In this document: in pieces, positions 1 through 7,737 of the stretch | How positions within the stretch are numbered: the stretch's first letter is position 1 | Layout: every line of letters starts with the position of its first letter | NCBI GenBank assembly: GCA_025463305.1 | Contig: JAOBWK010000097.1 | Span: forward strand, 3,519-67,518 | Direction: 5' to 3' | Source: Ilumatobacteraceae bacterium | GTDB lineage: Bacteria; Actinomycetota; Acidimicrobiia; Acidimicrobiales; Ilumatobacteraceae | Length of the DNA: 64,000 nt | Made by a program: the position numbers and the translations under genes | The notes under the pieces: generated by a model | Database searches by the model: none | What the model saw: only the letters and a program-made list of their open reading frames with translations | What the model was told of the DNA's origin: nothing

Positions 1-144
1 GTGCACGACAACGGACCCGGCGCGCCGATGACGGCCGAGCAGGCGGCCGAGGTCGTGCTGCTCACGTTGACCTCACCGGTGTGGCTCCGCGAGCTCACGG
101 TCGTGTCCGATCCAGGCCGTTACACGCCGCCGATCAGGCCGTGA
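1..144 (+). CDS. SDR-family oxidoreductase, C-terminal end only (partial)
   Basis: The reading frame is open from the left edge to a TGA at 142-144, so only the last 47 residues are present. The segment TAEQAAEVVLLTLTSPVW followed by LRELTV resembles the C-terminal end of short-chain dehydrogenases, where a helix that excludes neighbouring pathways is followed by a strand reading 'eltv'. The NAD(P)-binding and catalytic regions lie outside the window, so the assignment rests on a short tail and is tentative. The gene runs in the same direction as the acyl-CoA operon that starts at 262. Confidence 0.5.
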   Translation: MHDNGPGAPMTAEQAAEVVLLTLTSPVWLRELTVVSDPGRYTPPIRP

Positions 145-261
145 GCAGGTGCTCCGCTCGACGTGACGGGCGGGCGTGACGCACGCCGCACCGTCCGAGT
201 TGACTCGCCGCGACCGCTCTCGACATCATAGAACCAGAGTCTAAATCTGGGGGTACCACCT
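145..261 (+). promoter_or_regulatory. Leader/promoter region of the DUF35-thiolase operon
   Basis: This 117-base gap precedes the first gene of a seven-gene operon. A TTGACT hexamer lies at 199-204. An imperfect inverted repeat, CCAGA-N7-TCTGG, lies just upstream of the GTG start and could be an operator for the TetR regulator encoded inside the operon. No -10 element is convincing, so the promoter position is a guess. Confidence 0.3.
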
Positions 262-1227
262 GTGACTGTGACAACCGAAGCGACCATTCGCTTCCCCTAT
301 CGGCGATCGCTGGGCCCGGTGATGGGCGCGTTCATGACGGCCCTCGCCGATCAGCGCTTCCTCGGCATCCGCAGCGGTGACCGTGTGATCGTCCCGCCGC
401 ACGAGTGGGATCCCGACACCGGCGTGGAACTCGCGGTCGACCTCGTCGAGGTCGGCCCGGCCGGCACGGTGGAGACGTGGTGCTGGGTCGACAAGCCGAC
501 GTCGCAGCACCCGCTCGACCACGCCTTCGCCTGGGCGCTCGTCAAGCTCGATGGGGCCGACACGGCGATCATGCACGCCGTCGACGCCGGCTCCGCCGAT
601 GCGATGAGCACCGGCATGCGCGTCGCTCCGCGCTGGAAGCAGGAACGTCACGGACACATCACCGACCTCGATGCGTTCGTGCCCGGCGAGACGGCGGAGA
701 CCAACGATGGTCCCGCGCTCGACGAGCCCGTGACGATGATGGACTACAACGCCACGATCACGTACACCACGCCCGTGCCCACCAACCTCGTGCGCTACGA
801 GCAAGCCACCGGTGAAGGCCGTCTGCTCGGGCTGAAGTGCCCCGGCTGTGGCCGGCTGTACACGCAGGGCAAGGGCTTCTGCCCGATCGACTGCGTCGAG
901 CTCACCCCTGAGCACGAGATCACGCTTCCCGAGACCGGTGTCATCACCAACTACACGATCATCACGCCCACGCCGTACCCCGGCCAGACCGAGACCGAGC
1001 CGTTCGCTCGCGTCCACGTGCTGCTCGACGGTGCCGAGATCGTCCTCGGCTACCAGGGCATGGTCGACACGCCCAACGAGGACGTGCACGTCGGCATGAA
1101 GGTCGCTGCGGTGTGGGCATCGCCCGCCGAGCGCGACGAGAACGATCCGATGAGCAACTTCGTCGGTTGGGTCCCTACTGGTGAGCCGGACGACACCACC
1201 CCCGGCCTCGTGAACAGGTTGAACTGA
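262..1227 (+). CDS. Double DUF35 (Zn-ribbon/OB-fold) acyl-CoA-associated protein
   Basis: DUF35 proteins pair an N-terminal zinc ribbon with an OB fold and act as partners of thiolase-fold aldolases or thiolases on acyl-CoA substrates. This 321-residue protein appears to hold two such modules. The C-terminal one (about 175-310) has zinc cysteines at 193, 196, 207 and 211 (CPGC and CPIDC). The N-terminal one (about 15-130) has the same layout (ALADQRFLGIRSGDRVIVPP), but its first cysteine pair is replaced by RSGD. The GTG start at 262 has a G-rich ribosome site just upstream; GTG 268 is an alternative. The stop is one base from the next start. By analogy with Ltp2-ChsH2 of steroid side-chain degradation, it probably binds the two thiolase-like proteins downstream. 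Confidence 0.8.
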   Translation: MTVTTEATIRFPYRRSLGPVMGAFMTALADQRFLGIRSGDRVIVPPHEWDPDTGVELAVDLVEVGPAGTVETWCWVDKPTSQHPLDHAFAWALVKLDGADTAIMHAVDAGSADAMSTGMRVAPRWKQERHGHITDLDAFVPGETAETNDGPALDEPVTMMDYNATITYTTPVPTNLVRYEQATGEGRLLGLKCPGCGRLYTQGKGFCPIDCVELTPEHEITLPETGVITNYTIITPTPYPGQTETEPFARVHVLLDGAEIVLGYQGMVDTPNEDVHVGMKVAAVWASPAERDENDPMSNFVGWVPTGEPDDTTPGLVNRLN

Positions 1228-1228
1228 G

Positions 1229-2305
1229 ATGGCTGCTGACCCACACGAACACGACATCGCGATCATCGGCTGGAGCATCTCCCCGATGGTGCGCAACATC
1301 GAGTACACCGAGGCGCGCATGCTCCTCGACGTCGTCACCGGTGCCGTCAACGACGCGGGCATCACCCGCGACGACGTCGACTTCACCTGCGCCGGCAGCT
1401 GCGACTACGTCGCCGGCCAGGCGTTCTCGTTCGTCCAGAACATCGACGCCGTCGGGGCGTGGCCGCCCAAGCGCGACTCGCACGTCGAGATGGACGGCGC
1501 CTGGGCGCTGTACGAGGCCTGGCTGCGCCTGCAGATCGGCGACATCGACGTCGCCCTGGCGATGGGCTCGGGCCGGTCGAGCACCAGCGATCCCGAGCTC
1601 CTGTACTCGATGGAGATGGACCCCTACTACCTCGCCCCGCTCGGCACCGACGCGATCAGCTTCGCGGCGATGCAGGCCCGGGCGTTGATCGAGTCCGGCA
1701 AGGTCACCGAGCGGCAGATGGCCGAGATCGCCGTCCGCACCCGCAAGGCCGGCAAGGACTCGCCGTACTCGCAGGTCACCGGCGACTTCGACGCCGACGA
1801 ACTGCTGAAGGCCGACTACATCCGCAACCCGCTGCGCCGCCACGACCTGCCGCCGATCACCGACGGTTCGGCCGCAGTGGTCATCGCGACGGCGGCCAAG
1901 GCTCGCGAGCTGTGCGAGAACCCGATCTGGATCACGGGCTTCGCGCACTACACCGAGTCGCACTACGTCGGCATGCGCGACCTGCGCACGTCGCCGTCCA
2001 CCACGCTCGCCGCCAAGGCCGCGCACATCGAAGACGGTGCGCCGATCGAGGTCGCCGAGATCCAGTCCGCCTTCACTCACGAAGAGCCGCTGCTCGTCGA
2101 GGCCCTCGGCCTCGGCGCCGACGTGCCGATCAACCCATCCGGCGGGCCGCTGTCCGCCAACCCGGTCATGGCGACCGGCCTCGTGCGCATCGCCGAAGCC
2201 GCCGACCAGATCCGCACCAAGGGCAAGCACCGCACGCTCGGTCACTCGACCTCCGGGCCGTGCCTCCAACAGAACCTGGTCTGCATCCTCGAAGGGGGTA
2301 AGTGA
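1229..2305 (+). CDS. Thiolase-like protein (SCP2-thiolase/Ltp type) lacking the nucleophilic Cys
   Basis: This 358-residue protein has the thiolase fold order: an N-terminal segment IAIIGWSISPMV, a central GDIDVALAMGSG strand-turn, and a C-terminal NPSGGPLSANPVMATG loop. The usual CaSG nucleophile position reads EMDG, and the HP histidine of the C-terminal loop is Asn (ANP). It is therefore unlikely to be a conventional acetyl-CoA acetyltransferase. Members of this superfamily that lack the Cys, such as Ltp2, work as retro-aldolases with a DUF35 partner, and a DUF35 gene lies directly upstream. Its stop overlaps the start of the second thiolase-like gene. The exact reaction is inferred. Confidence 0.8.
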   Translation: MAADPHEHDIAIIGWSISPMVRNIEYTEARMLLDVVTGAVNDAGITRDDVDFTCAGSCDYVAGQAFSFVQNIDAVGAWPPKRDSHVEMDGAWALYEAWLRLQIGDIDVALAMGSGRSSTSDPELLYSMEMDPYYLAPLGTDAISFAAMQARALIESGKVTERQMAEIAVRTRKAGKDSPYSQVTGDFDADELLKADYIRNPLRRHDLPPITDGSAAVVIATAAKARELCENPIWITGFAHYTESHYVGMRDLRTSPSTTLAAKAAHIEDGAPIEVAEIQSAFTHEEPLLVEALGLGADVPINPSGGPLSANPVMATGLVRIAEAADQIRTKGKHRTLGHSTSGPCLQQNLVCILEGGK

Positions 2306-3471
2306 TGAGTCACCAACCATGCGCGATCGTCGGCGTCGGCCAGACGCAGCACAAGACCCGTCGTTGGGACGTGTCGCTCGGCGGCCTCGTCCGCGAGGCC
2401 GCCCAGCGCGCCCTCGACGACGCCGAGATGACGTGGAAGGACATCGACGCCGTCGTCGTCGGCAAGGCCCCCGACCTGTTCGAGGGCGTGATGAAGCCGG
2501 AGCTGTACCTCAGCGACGCGCTCGGCGCCACCGGCAAGCCGATGTTCCGGGTCCACACGGCGGGCTCCGTCGGTGGCACCACCGGCATCGTCGCCGCCCA
2601 CCACGTCGAGACCGGCCGCCACAAGCGGGTCCTCGCCGTCGGCTACCAGAAGCAGTCCGAGGGCAACGCCCAGTTCGCGCTGGGTTCCGGCAAGGGCGCC
2701 TCGATCGGCGCCGGCGGCGCGTTCGCGCCGTACATGCGCTCGTACATCGCCCGCTCCGGCGCGCCGCTCGACGTCGGCCCGATGGTCGCCGTCAAGGACC
2801 GCAAGAACGCGTTGAAGAACCCGTACGCCCACCTCAAGATCGAAGACATCTCGCTCGAGAAGGTCAAGGCCTCCCCGATGATGTGGGACCCGGTGCGCTT
2901 CCTCGAGTCGTGCCCGTCGTCCGACGGCGCCTGCGCGGTGATCTTCACCGACGAGGAAGGTGGCAAGGCCGCGGCCGCTGCCGGTCGCAAGCCGGCATGG
3001 ATCCTCGGCTCCGCGGTGCGCTCCGAGCCCTCGTCGTTCCCGGGCCGCGATCCCGTGGCGCCCGTCGGTGCTGCCGACTGCGCGATGGACATCTACAAGC
3101 AGGCCGGCATCAAGAACCCGCGCAAGGACATCGACTGCGCCGAGCTCTACGTGCCGTTCAGCTGGTACGAGCCGATGTGGCTCGAGGGTCACCTGATCGC
3201 CGAGAAGGGCGAGGGCTGGAAGATGGTCGAGAGCGGCGAGACCGCACTCGACGGTGCGTTCCCGGTGAACATGTCCGGTGGCGTGCTGTCCTCCAACCCG
3301 ATCGGTGCCTCCGGTCTGCTGCGATTCGCCGAAGCGGCCAACCAGGTCCGTGGCATGGCCGGCGAGCACCAGGTCGACGGTGCCAAGGTGGCCATCGCCC
3401 AGGCGTACGGCGCGTCGGCGCAGTACTTCGCGATGTGGGCCGTCGGCTCCTCGCTCGATCCGTTCGGCTGA
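2305..3471 (+). CDS. Second thiolase-like protein (lipid-transfer/aldolase type)
   Basis: The 388-residue product begins CAIVGVGQTQHKTRR, typical of SCP2-type thiolases, and is only distantly similar to its upstream neighbour. The nucleophile region reads HTAGSVGGTTG where Cys is expected. The C-terminal loop reads NMSGGVLSSNPIGASG with Asn for the usual His. I chose ATG 2305, which overlaps the previous stop as TGATG and has GAAGGGGG at 2291-2298; GTG 2302 is also in frame. A pair of Cys-less thiolase homologs beside a DUF35 protein suggests a hetero-oligomeric acyl-CoA lyase, with one subunit possibly structural. Confidence 0.8.
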   Translation: MSHQPCAIVGVGQTQHKTRRWDVSLGGLVREAAQRALDDAEMTWKDIDAVVVGKAPDLFEGVMKPELYLSDALGATGKPMFRVHTAGSVGGTTGIVAAHHVETGRHKRVLAVGYQKQSEGNAQFALGSGKGASIGAGGAFAPYMRSYIARSGAPLDVGPMVAVKDRKNALKNPYAHLKIEDISLEKVKASPMMWDPVRFLESCPSSDGACAVIFTDEEGGKAAAAAGRKPAWILGSAVRSEPSSFPGRDPVAPVGAADCAMDIYKQAGIKNPRKDIDCAELYVPFSWYEPMWLEGHLIAEKGEGWKMVESGETALDGAFPVNMSGGVLSSNPIGASGLLRFAEAANQVRGMAGEHQVDGAKVAIAQAYGASAQYFAMWAVGSSLDPFG

Positions 3472-3493
3472 TCGACATGTCGACGCCGGCTCC

Positions 3494-4144
3494 ATGACAG
3501 CGGCGGTGCAGCGGGCAGCGCCCCCGGCGCTCGCCTCGCTGCCACCCGCGCAGCGCAAGCGCTGGGACGGCATCGTCCGCGCCGCCCTCGAGATGCTCGA
3601 GGCCGGTGAGTACGAGGACATCCAGATGCGCGACGTCGCCAAACGGGCCGGCGTCGCGCTCGGGACGTTGTACCGCTACTTCGCGTCGAAGGAGCACCTC
3701 TACGCCGCGGTCATGCTGCTCTGGGTCGACTCCTACAACCGCGGCGTGCGGCGCAAGCCACTGCCCGCCGCACCGCCCGACGCCTTGAAGGAGCTGCTCC
3801 GCCGTTCCATCGCGGCGTTCGTCGCCAAGCCGCAGTTCCTCCGCGTCGAGCTGGTGATGGAGGGCTCGAACGACATCCACGCGCGGGAGATCATCAGCGA
3901 GTTCTCCCGTGCCTACGCCTCGGCGTACCACACGATCCTCGGCCAGCTCCCGGACAAGGAAGCGGCGCAGATCGAGATCGTGATCCAGTGCGTGCTCACC
4001 AAGATGCTGCACTCGTTCGCGCTCGACCGGGCCACCGTCGACCGGGTCTACGACGTCGTGCTCGGCACCGTCGACCTGATCTTCTCACCACCGAACCTCG
4101 ATACGACCGCCGTCGCACGGCGACAGAAAGCAGCATCCGCATGA
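3494..4144 (+). CDS. TetR-family regulator, KstR-like
   Basis: The start is ATG 3494 (protein MTAAVQRAAPP), giving 216 residues; longer in-frame starts read into unrelated sequence. The N-terminal helix-turn-helix is clear: IVRAALEMLEAGEYEDIQMR, then DVAKRAGVALGTLYRYFASK. That spacing and the GTLYRYF recognition helix resemble KstR, the repressor of cholesterol catabolism in mycobacteria. The C-terminal ligand domain has no further recognisable motif. It sits inside the operon, 22 bases after the second thiolase, and its stop overlaps the next start (ATGA), so it probably autoregulates the cluster in response to an acyl-CoA. The ligand is unknown. Confidence 0.85.
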   Translation: MTAAVQRAAPPALASLPPAQRKRWDGIVRAALEMLEAGEYEDIQMRDVAKRAGVALGTLYRYFASKEHLYAAVMLLWVDSYNRGVRRKPLPAAPPDALKELLRRSIAAFVAKPQFLRVELVMEGSNDIHAREIISEFSRAYASAYHTILGQLPDKEAAQIEIVIQCVLTKMLHSFALDRATVDRVYDVVLGTVDLIFSPPNLDTTAVARRQKAASA

Positions 4145-5043
4145 TCATCCCAGAGGGTGGCATCGTCGATCTCGGCATCGGCTTCCCGCACCAGTCCATC
4201 GCCGAGAAGAAGGCCACGTACGACTTCTTCCGACCGTTGCTGAAGGACAAGCAGAGCCTCGAGGAGTTCGACTTCCCGGCGCAGTACATGTTCAAGGACG
4301 TGCCCGACATCGTCGCGCCCGACGTCGATCCCGTCGCCTGGGTCGTCGCCAAGATGGACGAGTTCCACATCCAGCAGGCGATGACCGGCTTGACGGAGAA
4401 GGGCATCCGCGCCAAGCGCGAGCACCCCGACCGCTTCCACCTCTTCGCGCAGGCCAACCCGAACAAGGGCGTCGAGACGTTGCGGCTGATGGACGCGGCG
4501 AAGGCCGAGCACGACATCAAAGGCGTGATGACGTTCCCGTCGGGCATGTTCCCGCAGGTCGCCGTGAACGACAAGAAGATGTACCCGATCTACATGAAGT
4601 GCGTGGAGCTCGGGCTGCCGATCATGATCAACGGCGGCATCGTCGGCCCGCGCATGCCGTCGTGGCCGCAGCTCGTCGAGCACTTCGACGAGGTCTGCTA
4701 CGACTTCCCCGAGCTGACGATGGTGATGATGCACGGCGGCGAGCCGTGGACCGCGCTCGCCGTGAAGCTGATGCTGAAGTGGCCCGGGTTGCACTACATG
4801 ACGAGCGCGTTCGCGCCGAAGCACTACCCGAAGGACATCATCAACTACGCCAACAGCCGCGGCTCGGACAAGATCATGTACTGCGGCTACTTCCCGGCCG
4901 GACTGTCGCTCGAGCGCCAGTTCCGCGACATGCCGAACGTGCCGTTCAACGACAACGTGTGGCCGAAGTTCCTCCGCGAGAACGCCATCCGCGTGTTCAA
5001 GCTCGACCAACCCAGCAACTCGACGACAGGAGCATCAGCGTGA
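4141..5043 (+). CDS. Amidohydrolase-2 family protein, metal ligands altered
   Basis: The 300-residue protein has the TIM-barrel pattern of the amidohydrolase-2 family, including MMHGGEPW for the strand that carries a metal histidine. Two hallmark ligands look absent: the N-terminal D/HxH motif reads IVDLGIGFPH, and the C-terminal GSDYP aspartate motif reads YCGYFPAG. The start ATG 4141 overlaps the TetR stop as ATGA. Its nearest relative is the next gene (shared QYMFKDVPD/EYMFKDVPD, SAFAPKHYPK, NYANSRG/DYANSRG), so the two arose by tandem duplication. They may form a heteromer. Family decarboxylases and hydrolases need the metal, so a catalytic role is uncertain. Confidence 0.8.
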   Translation: MIIPEGGIVDLGIGFPHQSIAEKKATYDFFRPLLKDKQSLEEFDFPAQYMFKDVPDIVAPDVDPVAWVVAKMDEFHIQQAMTGLTEKGIRAKREHPDRFHLFAQANPNKGVETLRLMDAAKAEHDIKGVMTFPSGMFPQVAVNDKKMYPIYMKCVELGLPIMINGGIVGPRMPSWPQLVEHFDEVCYDFPELTMVMMHGGEPWTALAVKLMLKWPGLHYMTSAFAPKHYPKDIINYANSRGSDKIMYCGYFPAGLSLERQFRDMPNVPFNDNVWPKFLRENAIRVFKLDQPSNSTTGASA

Positions 5044-5909
5044 GCTTCATCAGCGACATCGGGGCGATCGACACGATGATCAGCTTCCCCCACGACATGA
5101 AGGCGACGTACAAGTTCATCACCGATCAGGTGAAGGACAGCCAGAGCAAGGAAGAGTTCGAGTTCCCGGCCGAGTACATGTTCAAGGACGTGCCCGACAA
5201 GCAGTACAAGGACACCAAGGACCCCATCGGCGTGACGCTGCGCGAGATGGACCTGTGGGGCGTCGCCAAGGCGATGATCGGCGTCGGCGACGAGGCCGGC
5301 CTCGGCGAGAAGGCCATCAAGCTGCACCCCGACCGGTTCATCGCGTCGATGAGCGGCGACCCCAACAAGGGCATGGACGGCATCCGCGACATCGTCAAGA
5401 ACTTCGAGCTGCACAACATCCGCTCGGTCGGCCTGTTCCCCGCCGGCACCTTCCCGCAGGTGGCCATCAACGACAAGCTGATGTACCCGATCTACGCGAA
5501 GTGCGCCGAGCTCGGCATCGCCGTGTTCTGCTGCGCCGGCGTGCCCGGCCCTCGTCTGCGGATGGCGCCCCAGCGCGTCGAGCTGATCGACGAGGTGATG
5601 TACGACTTCCCCGACCTCACGTTCGTGACCCGTCATGGCTGCGAGCCATGGCAGGACCTGGCCGTGAAGCTGATGCTGAAGTGGCCGAACCTCTACTACT
5701 CGACCAGCGCGTTCGCGCCGAAGCACTACCCGAAGGCCATCATCGACTACGCCAACTCGCGTGGCGCCGACAAGATCATCTACGCCGGCTACTTCCCGAT
5801 GGGTCTGTCGCTCGAGCGGATCATGACCGAGATGGAGCAGGTGCCGTTCAAGGCCGAGGTGTGGCCGAAGTTCCTGCGCGACAACGCCGCCAAGGTGCTG
5901 AAGCTCTGA
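5040..5909 (+). CDS. Amidohydrolase-2 family protein, tandem paralog
   Basis: The GTG start at 5040 (protein VSFISDIGAID) overlaps the previous stop as GTGA, has AGGAG about seven bases upstream, and aligns end to end with the previous protein. The product has 289 residues. Like its partner it carries KDVPDKQYKD, SAFAPKHYPKAI and YANSRGADKII. It also has GYFPMG in place of the usual GSDYP and no N-terminal HxH. The conserved barrel histidine reads VTRHGCEPW. The shared departures from the family suggest a distinct subfamily rather than decay, because both frames are intact. It probably acts on the same substrate as the thiolase-like and ligase proteins. Confidence 0.8.
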   Translation: MSFISDIGAIDTMISFPHDMKATYKFITDQVKDSQSKEEFEFPAEYMFKDVPDKQYKDTKDPIGVTLREMDLWGVAKAMIGVGDEAGLGEKAIKLHPDRFIASMSGDPNKGMDGIRDIVKNFELHNIRSVGLFPAGTFPQVAINDKLMYPIYAKCAELGIAVFCCAGVPGPRLRMAPQRVELIDEVMYDFPDLTFVTRHGCEPWQDLAVKLMLKWPNLYYSTSAFAPKHYPKAIIDYANSRGADKIIYAGYFPMGLSLERIMTEMEQVPFKAEVWPKFLRDNAAKVLKL

Positions 5910-7597
5910 TGGCCGCGACGAAGCCCTCTCGACTGACCTGGGTCGGCGGCGGCGCACTGCCCGAGGCCGCCCGCAACGCGATCATGGGGCCCGGCGCGCG
6001 CTTCGAGATCGTCGTTGAGGACGTGCTCGGTGTGCCGACGGAAGTGTTCGCCCAGCGTCACCGCTCGCTGCGCGCGTCGATGGAAGCGGCGCGGGTCAAC
6101 TACGCCGACCGCACCTACATCTCGGCTCCCGGTGCGGACTACACGTTCGGCGAGACGGCGCGCATCGTCGGCCACCTCGCCGAGCGCCTGGCCTCCGAGT
6201 ACGGCGTCGGACCCGGCGATCGCGTCGCGTTCGCGGCCGCCAACTCGGTCGAGTACGCGATGGGCGCATGGGCCACGATCGTGCTCGGCGGCATCATCGT
6301 CGGGCTCAACGGCTGGTGGACCAGCGCCGAGCTGCAGTACGGCATCGACCTCACCGAGCCGACCGTGGTCATCGCCGACGCGGCGCGTCGCACGCGCCTC
6401 GCCGACGTCACGCTCGGGAGCACGCCGCTGGTCGAGCTGGAGACCTTGCTCGACGGTCTGCCCGACGGCCCCAGCGAGCTGCCCACCACGCCGCTGGCCG
6501 AGGACGATCCGTTCCTGATCCTGTTCACGAGTGGCACCACCGGTCGCCCCAAGGGCGCACTGCTGTCGCATCGCAACTTCCTCCACTTCAGCCAGTCGGG
6601 CCTGCTGTCCGGCGCGATCGGCGCGGTGATGTCCGGCGTCATGCCGGATCCGAACGCGAAGCAGGTCGCGTCGCTGATGGTCGGACCGCTGTTCCACGTG
6701 TCGGGCATCGTCCCGCTCGTGTTCACGATGGACAACGGCACCAAGCAGGTGCTGCCACCGTCGGGCCGTTGGAGCGAGGTCACCCACTTCGAGCTCACCG
6801 AGCAGCACGGTCTGCAGATGTGGAGCGGCGTGCCGACCCAGTTCTGGCGCCTGCTGCAGCACCCCGACTTCGACAAGTACGACCTCAGCAGCGTGTTCGC
6901 CGCGGGCGGCGGCGGGGCCAACTTCCCGCCGGATCTCGTGCGCCTGTTCCAGGAGAAGATGCCCGGGATCAGCCTGCGCAACGGCTACGGCATGAGCGAG
7001 AGCGCCGGCATGGGCACCGTCACGGTCGGGCCGATGTTCATCGCCAACCCCGATGCGGTCGGCACCGCGAACCCGGCCACCGAGGTCGAGATCCGCGACG
7101 TCGAGGGCAACGTCGTCGAAGAGGGCGAGGTCGGCGAGATCTACCTCCGCACCGCCGCCATCTTCCTCGGCTACTGGAACAACGAGGCCGCCACTCGCGA
7201 CGCACTGGTCGAGGGCCGCTGGTACCGCACCGGCGACTTCGGGCGCATCGAGGGCGGCATGCTCTACCTCGAGAGCCGGATGCGCGACCTCATCATCCGC
7301 GCCGGTGAGAACATCTACCCGCTGGAGATCGAGAACCGGCTGATCGAGCACCCCGAGATCGACGACGTCGCCGTCATCGGCAAGCCCCATCAGGTCCTCG
7401 GCCAAGAGGTCATGGCCATCGTGGTCCGCCACGCCGGCAGCGACCTCACTGTCGCCGAGGTGCAGGAGTTCGCCGGCAAGGCACTCGGTGCCTACAAGGT
7501 GCCCGCACACGTCGTGTTCGTGAACGAGCTGCCCTACACCCAGAGCGGCAAGGTCCTCAAGCACGAGCTCGAGAAGGAACACGCCCCGAGGGCGTAG
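5909..7597 (+). CDS. Acyl-CoA synthetase (class I adenylate-forming enzyme)
   Basis: The 562-residue enzyme would activate a carboxylic acid to its CoA thioester through an acyl-adenylate. The AMP-binding P-loop LFTSGTTGRPKG lies near residue 210. YGMSESAG marks the adenine site, YRTGDFGRIEGG the hinge region, and RAGENIYPLEIEN the C-terminal domain. The A10 lysine is in QSGKVLKHELEKE near 548. ATG 5909 overlaps the preceding stop as TGATG, completing an operon with almost no intergenic space. It probably primes the substrate handled by the thiolase-like and DUF35 proteins. Chain-length preference cannot be read from the sequence. Confidence 0.9.
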   Translation: MAATKPSRLTWVGGGALPEAARNAIMGPGARFEIVVEDVLGVPTEVFAQRHRSLRASMEAARVNYADRTYISAPGADYTFGETARIVGHLAERLASEYGVGPGDRVAFAAANSVEYAMGAWATIVLGGIIVGLNGWWTSAELQYGIDLTEPTVVIADAARRTRLADVTLGSTPLVELETLLDGLPDGPSELPTTPLAEDDPFLILFTSGTTGRPKGALLSHRNFLHFSQSGLLSGAIGAVMSGVMPDPNAKQVASLMVGPLFHVSGIVPLVFTMDNGTKQVLPPSGRWSEVTHFELTEQHGLQMWSGVPTQFWRLLQHPDFDKYDLSSVFAAGGGGANFPPDLVRLFQEKMPGISLRNGYGMSESAGMGTVTVGPMFIANPDAVGTANPATEVEIRDVEGNVVEEGEVGEIYLRTAAIFLGYWNNEAATRDALVEGRWYRTGDFGRIEGGMLYLESRMRDLIIRAGENIYPLEIENRLIEHPEIDDVAVIGKPHQVLGQEVMAIVVRHAGSDLTVAEVQEFAGKALGAYKVPAHVVFVNELPYTQSGKVLKHELEKEHAPRA

Positions 7598-7608
7598 TCG
7601 CATCTCAT

Positions 7609-7650
7609 CGCCCCGCGCCCCGCGCACAGCGCCCCGCGCCCCGCGCACAG
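7609..7650. repeat. Perfect 2x21-bp tandem repeat
   Basis: Two identical 21-base units (7609-7629 and 7630-7650), each beginning CGCCCCGCG and ending GCGCACAG, lie directly downstream of the acyl-CoA synthetase stop. They abut the palindromic repeat that starts at 7651. No coding function is apparent. Confidence 0.85.
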
Positions 7651-7718
7651 CGCGCACGCGTGCGCGTGTGGCGCGACCCGGGTCGCGCAGACCGAACACG
7701 CGTGATCGAACTGCGCGG
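7651..7718. repeat. Palindromic dispersed repeat, copy A
   Basis: This 68-base element matches 60532-60599 in the same orientation with five substitutions and no gaps. Its core GCGCGACCCGGGTCGCGC is a perfect 18-base palindrome. It lies between the convergent 3' ends of the acyl-CoA synthetase and PAP2 genes, where a REP-like element or bidirectional terminator would fit. Confidence 0.8.
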
Positions 7719-7737
7719 GCCGCGATCACCTCACGGC

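Noticed and set aside
241..1386. Long minus-strand open frame over the DUF35 gene
   Set aside because: It is a GC-driven shadow: the plus-strand frame has zinc-ribbon and OB-fold motifs, while the minus frame is Arg/Gly/His-rich without domains. The same holds for the other long antisense frames, such as 1175-2320, 2242-3642, 5789-8095 and 51969-53453.
4599..5039. Upstream extension of the second amidohydrolase frame
   Set aside because: It overlaps the first amidohydrolase in another frame. The GTG 5040 start aligns with the paralog and has a ribosome site.
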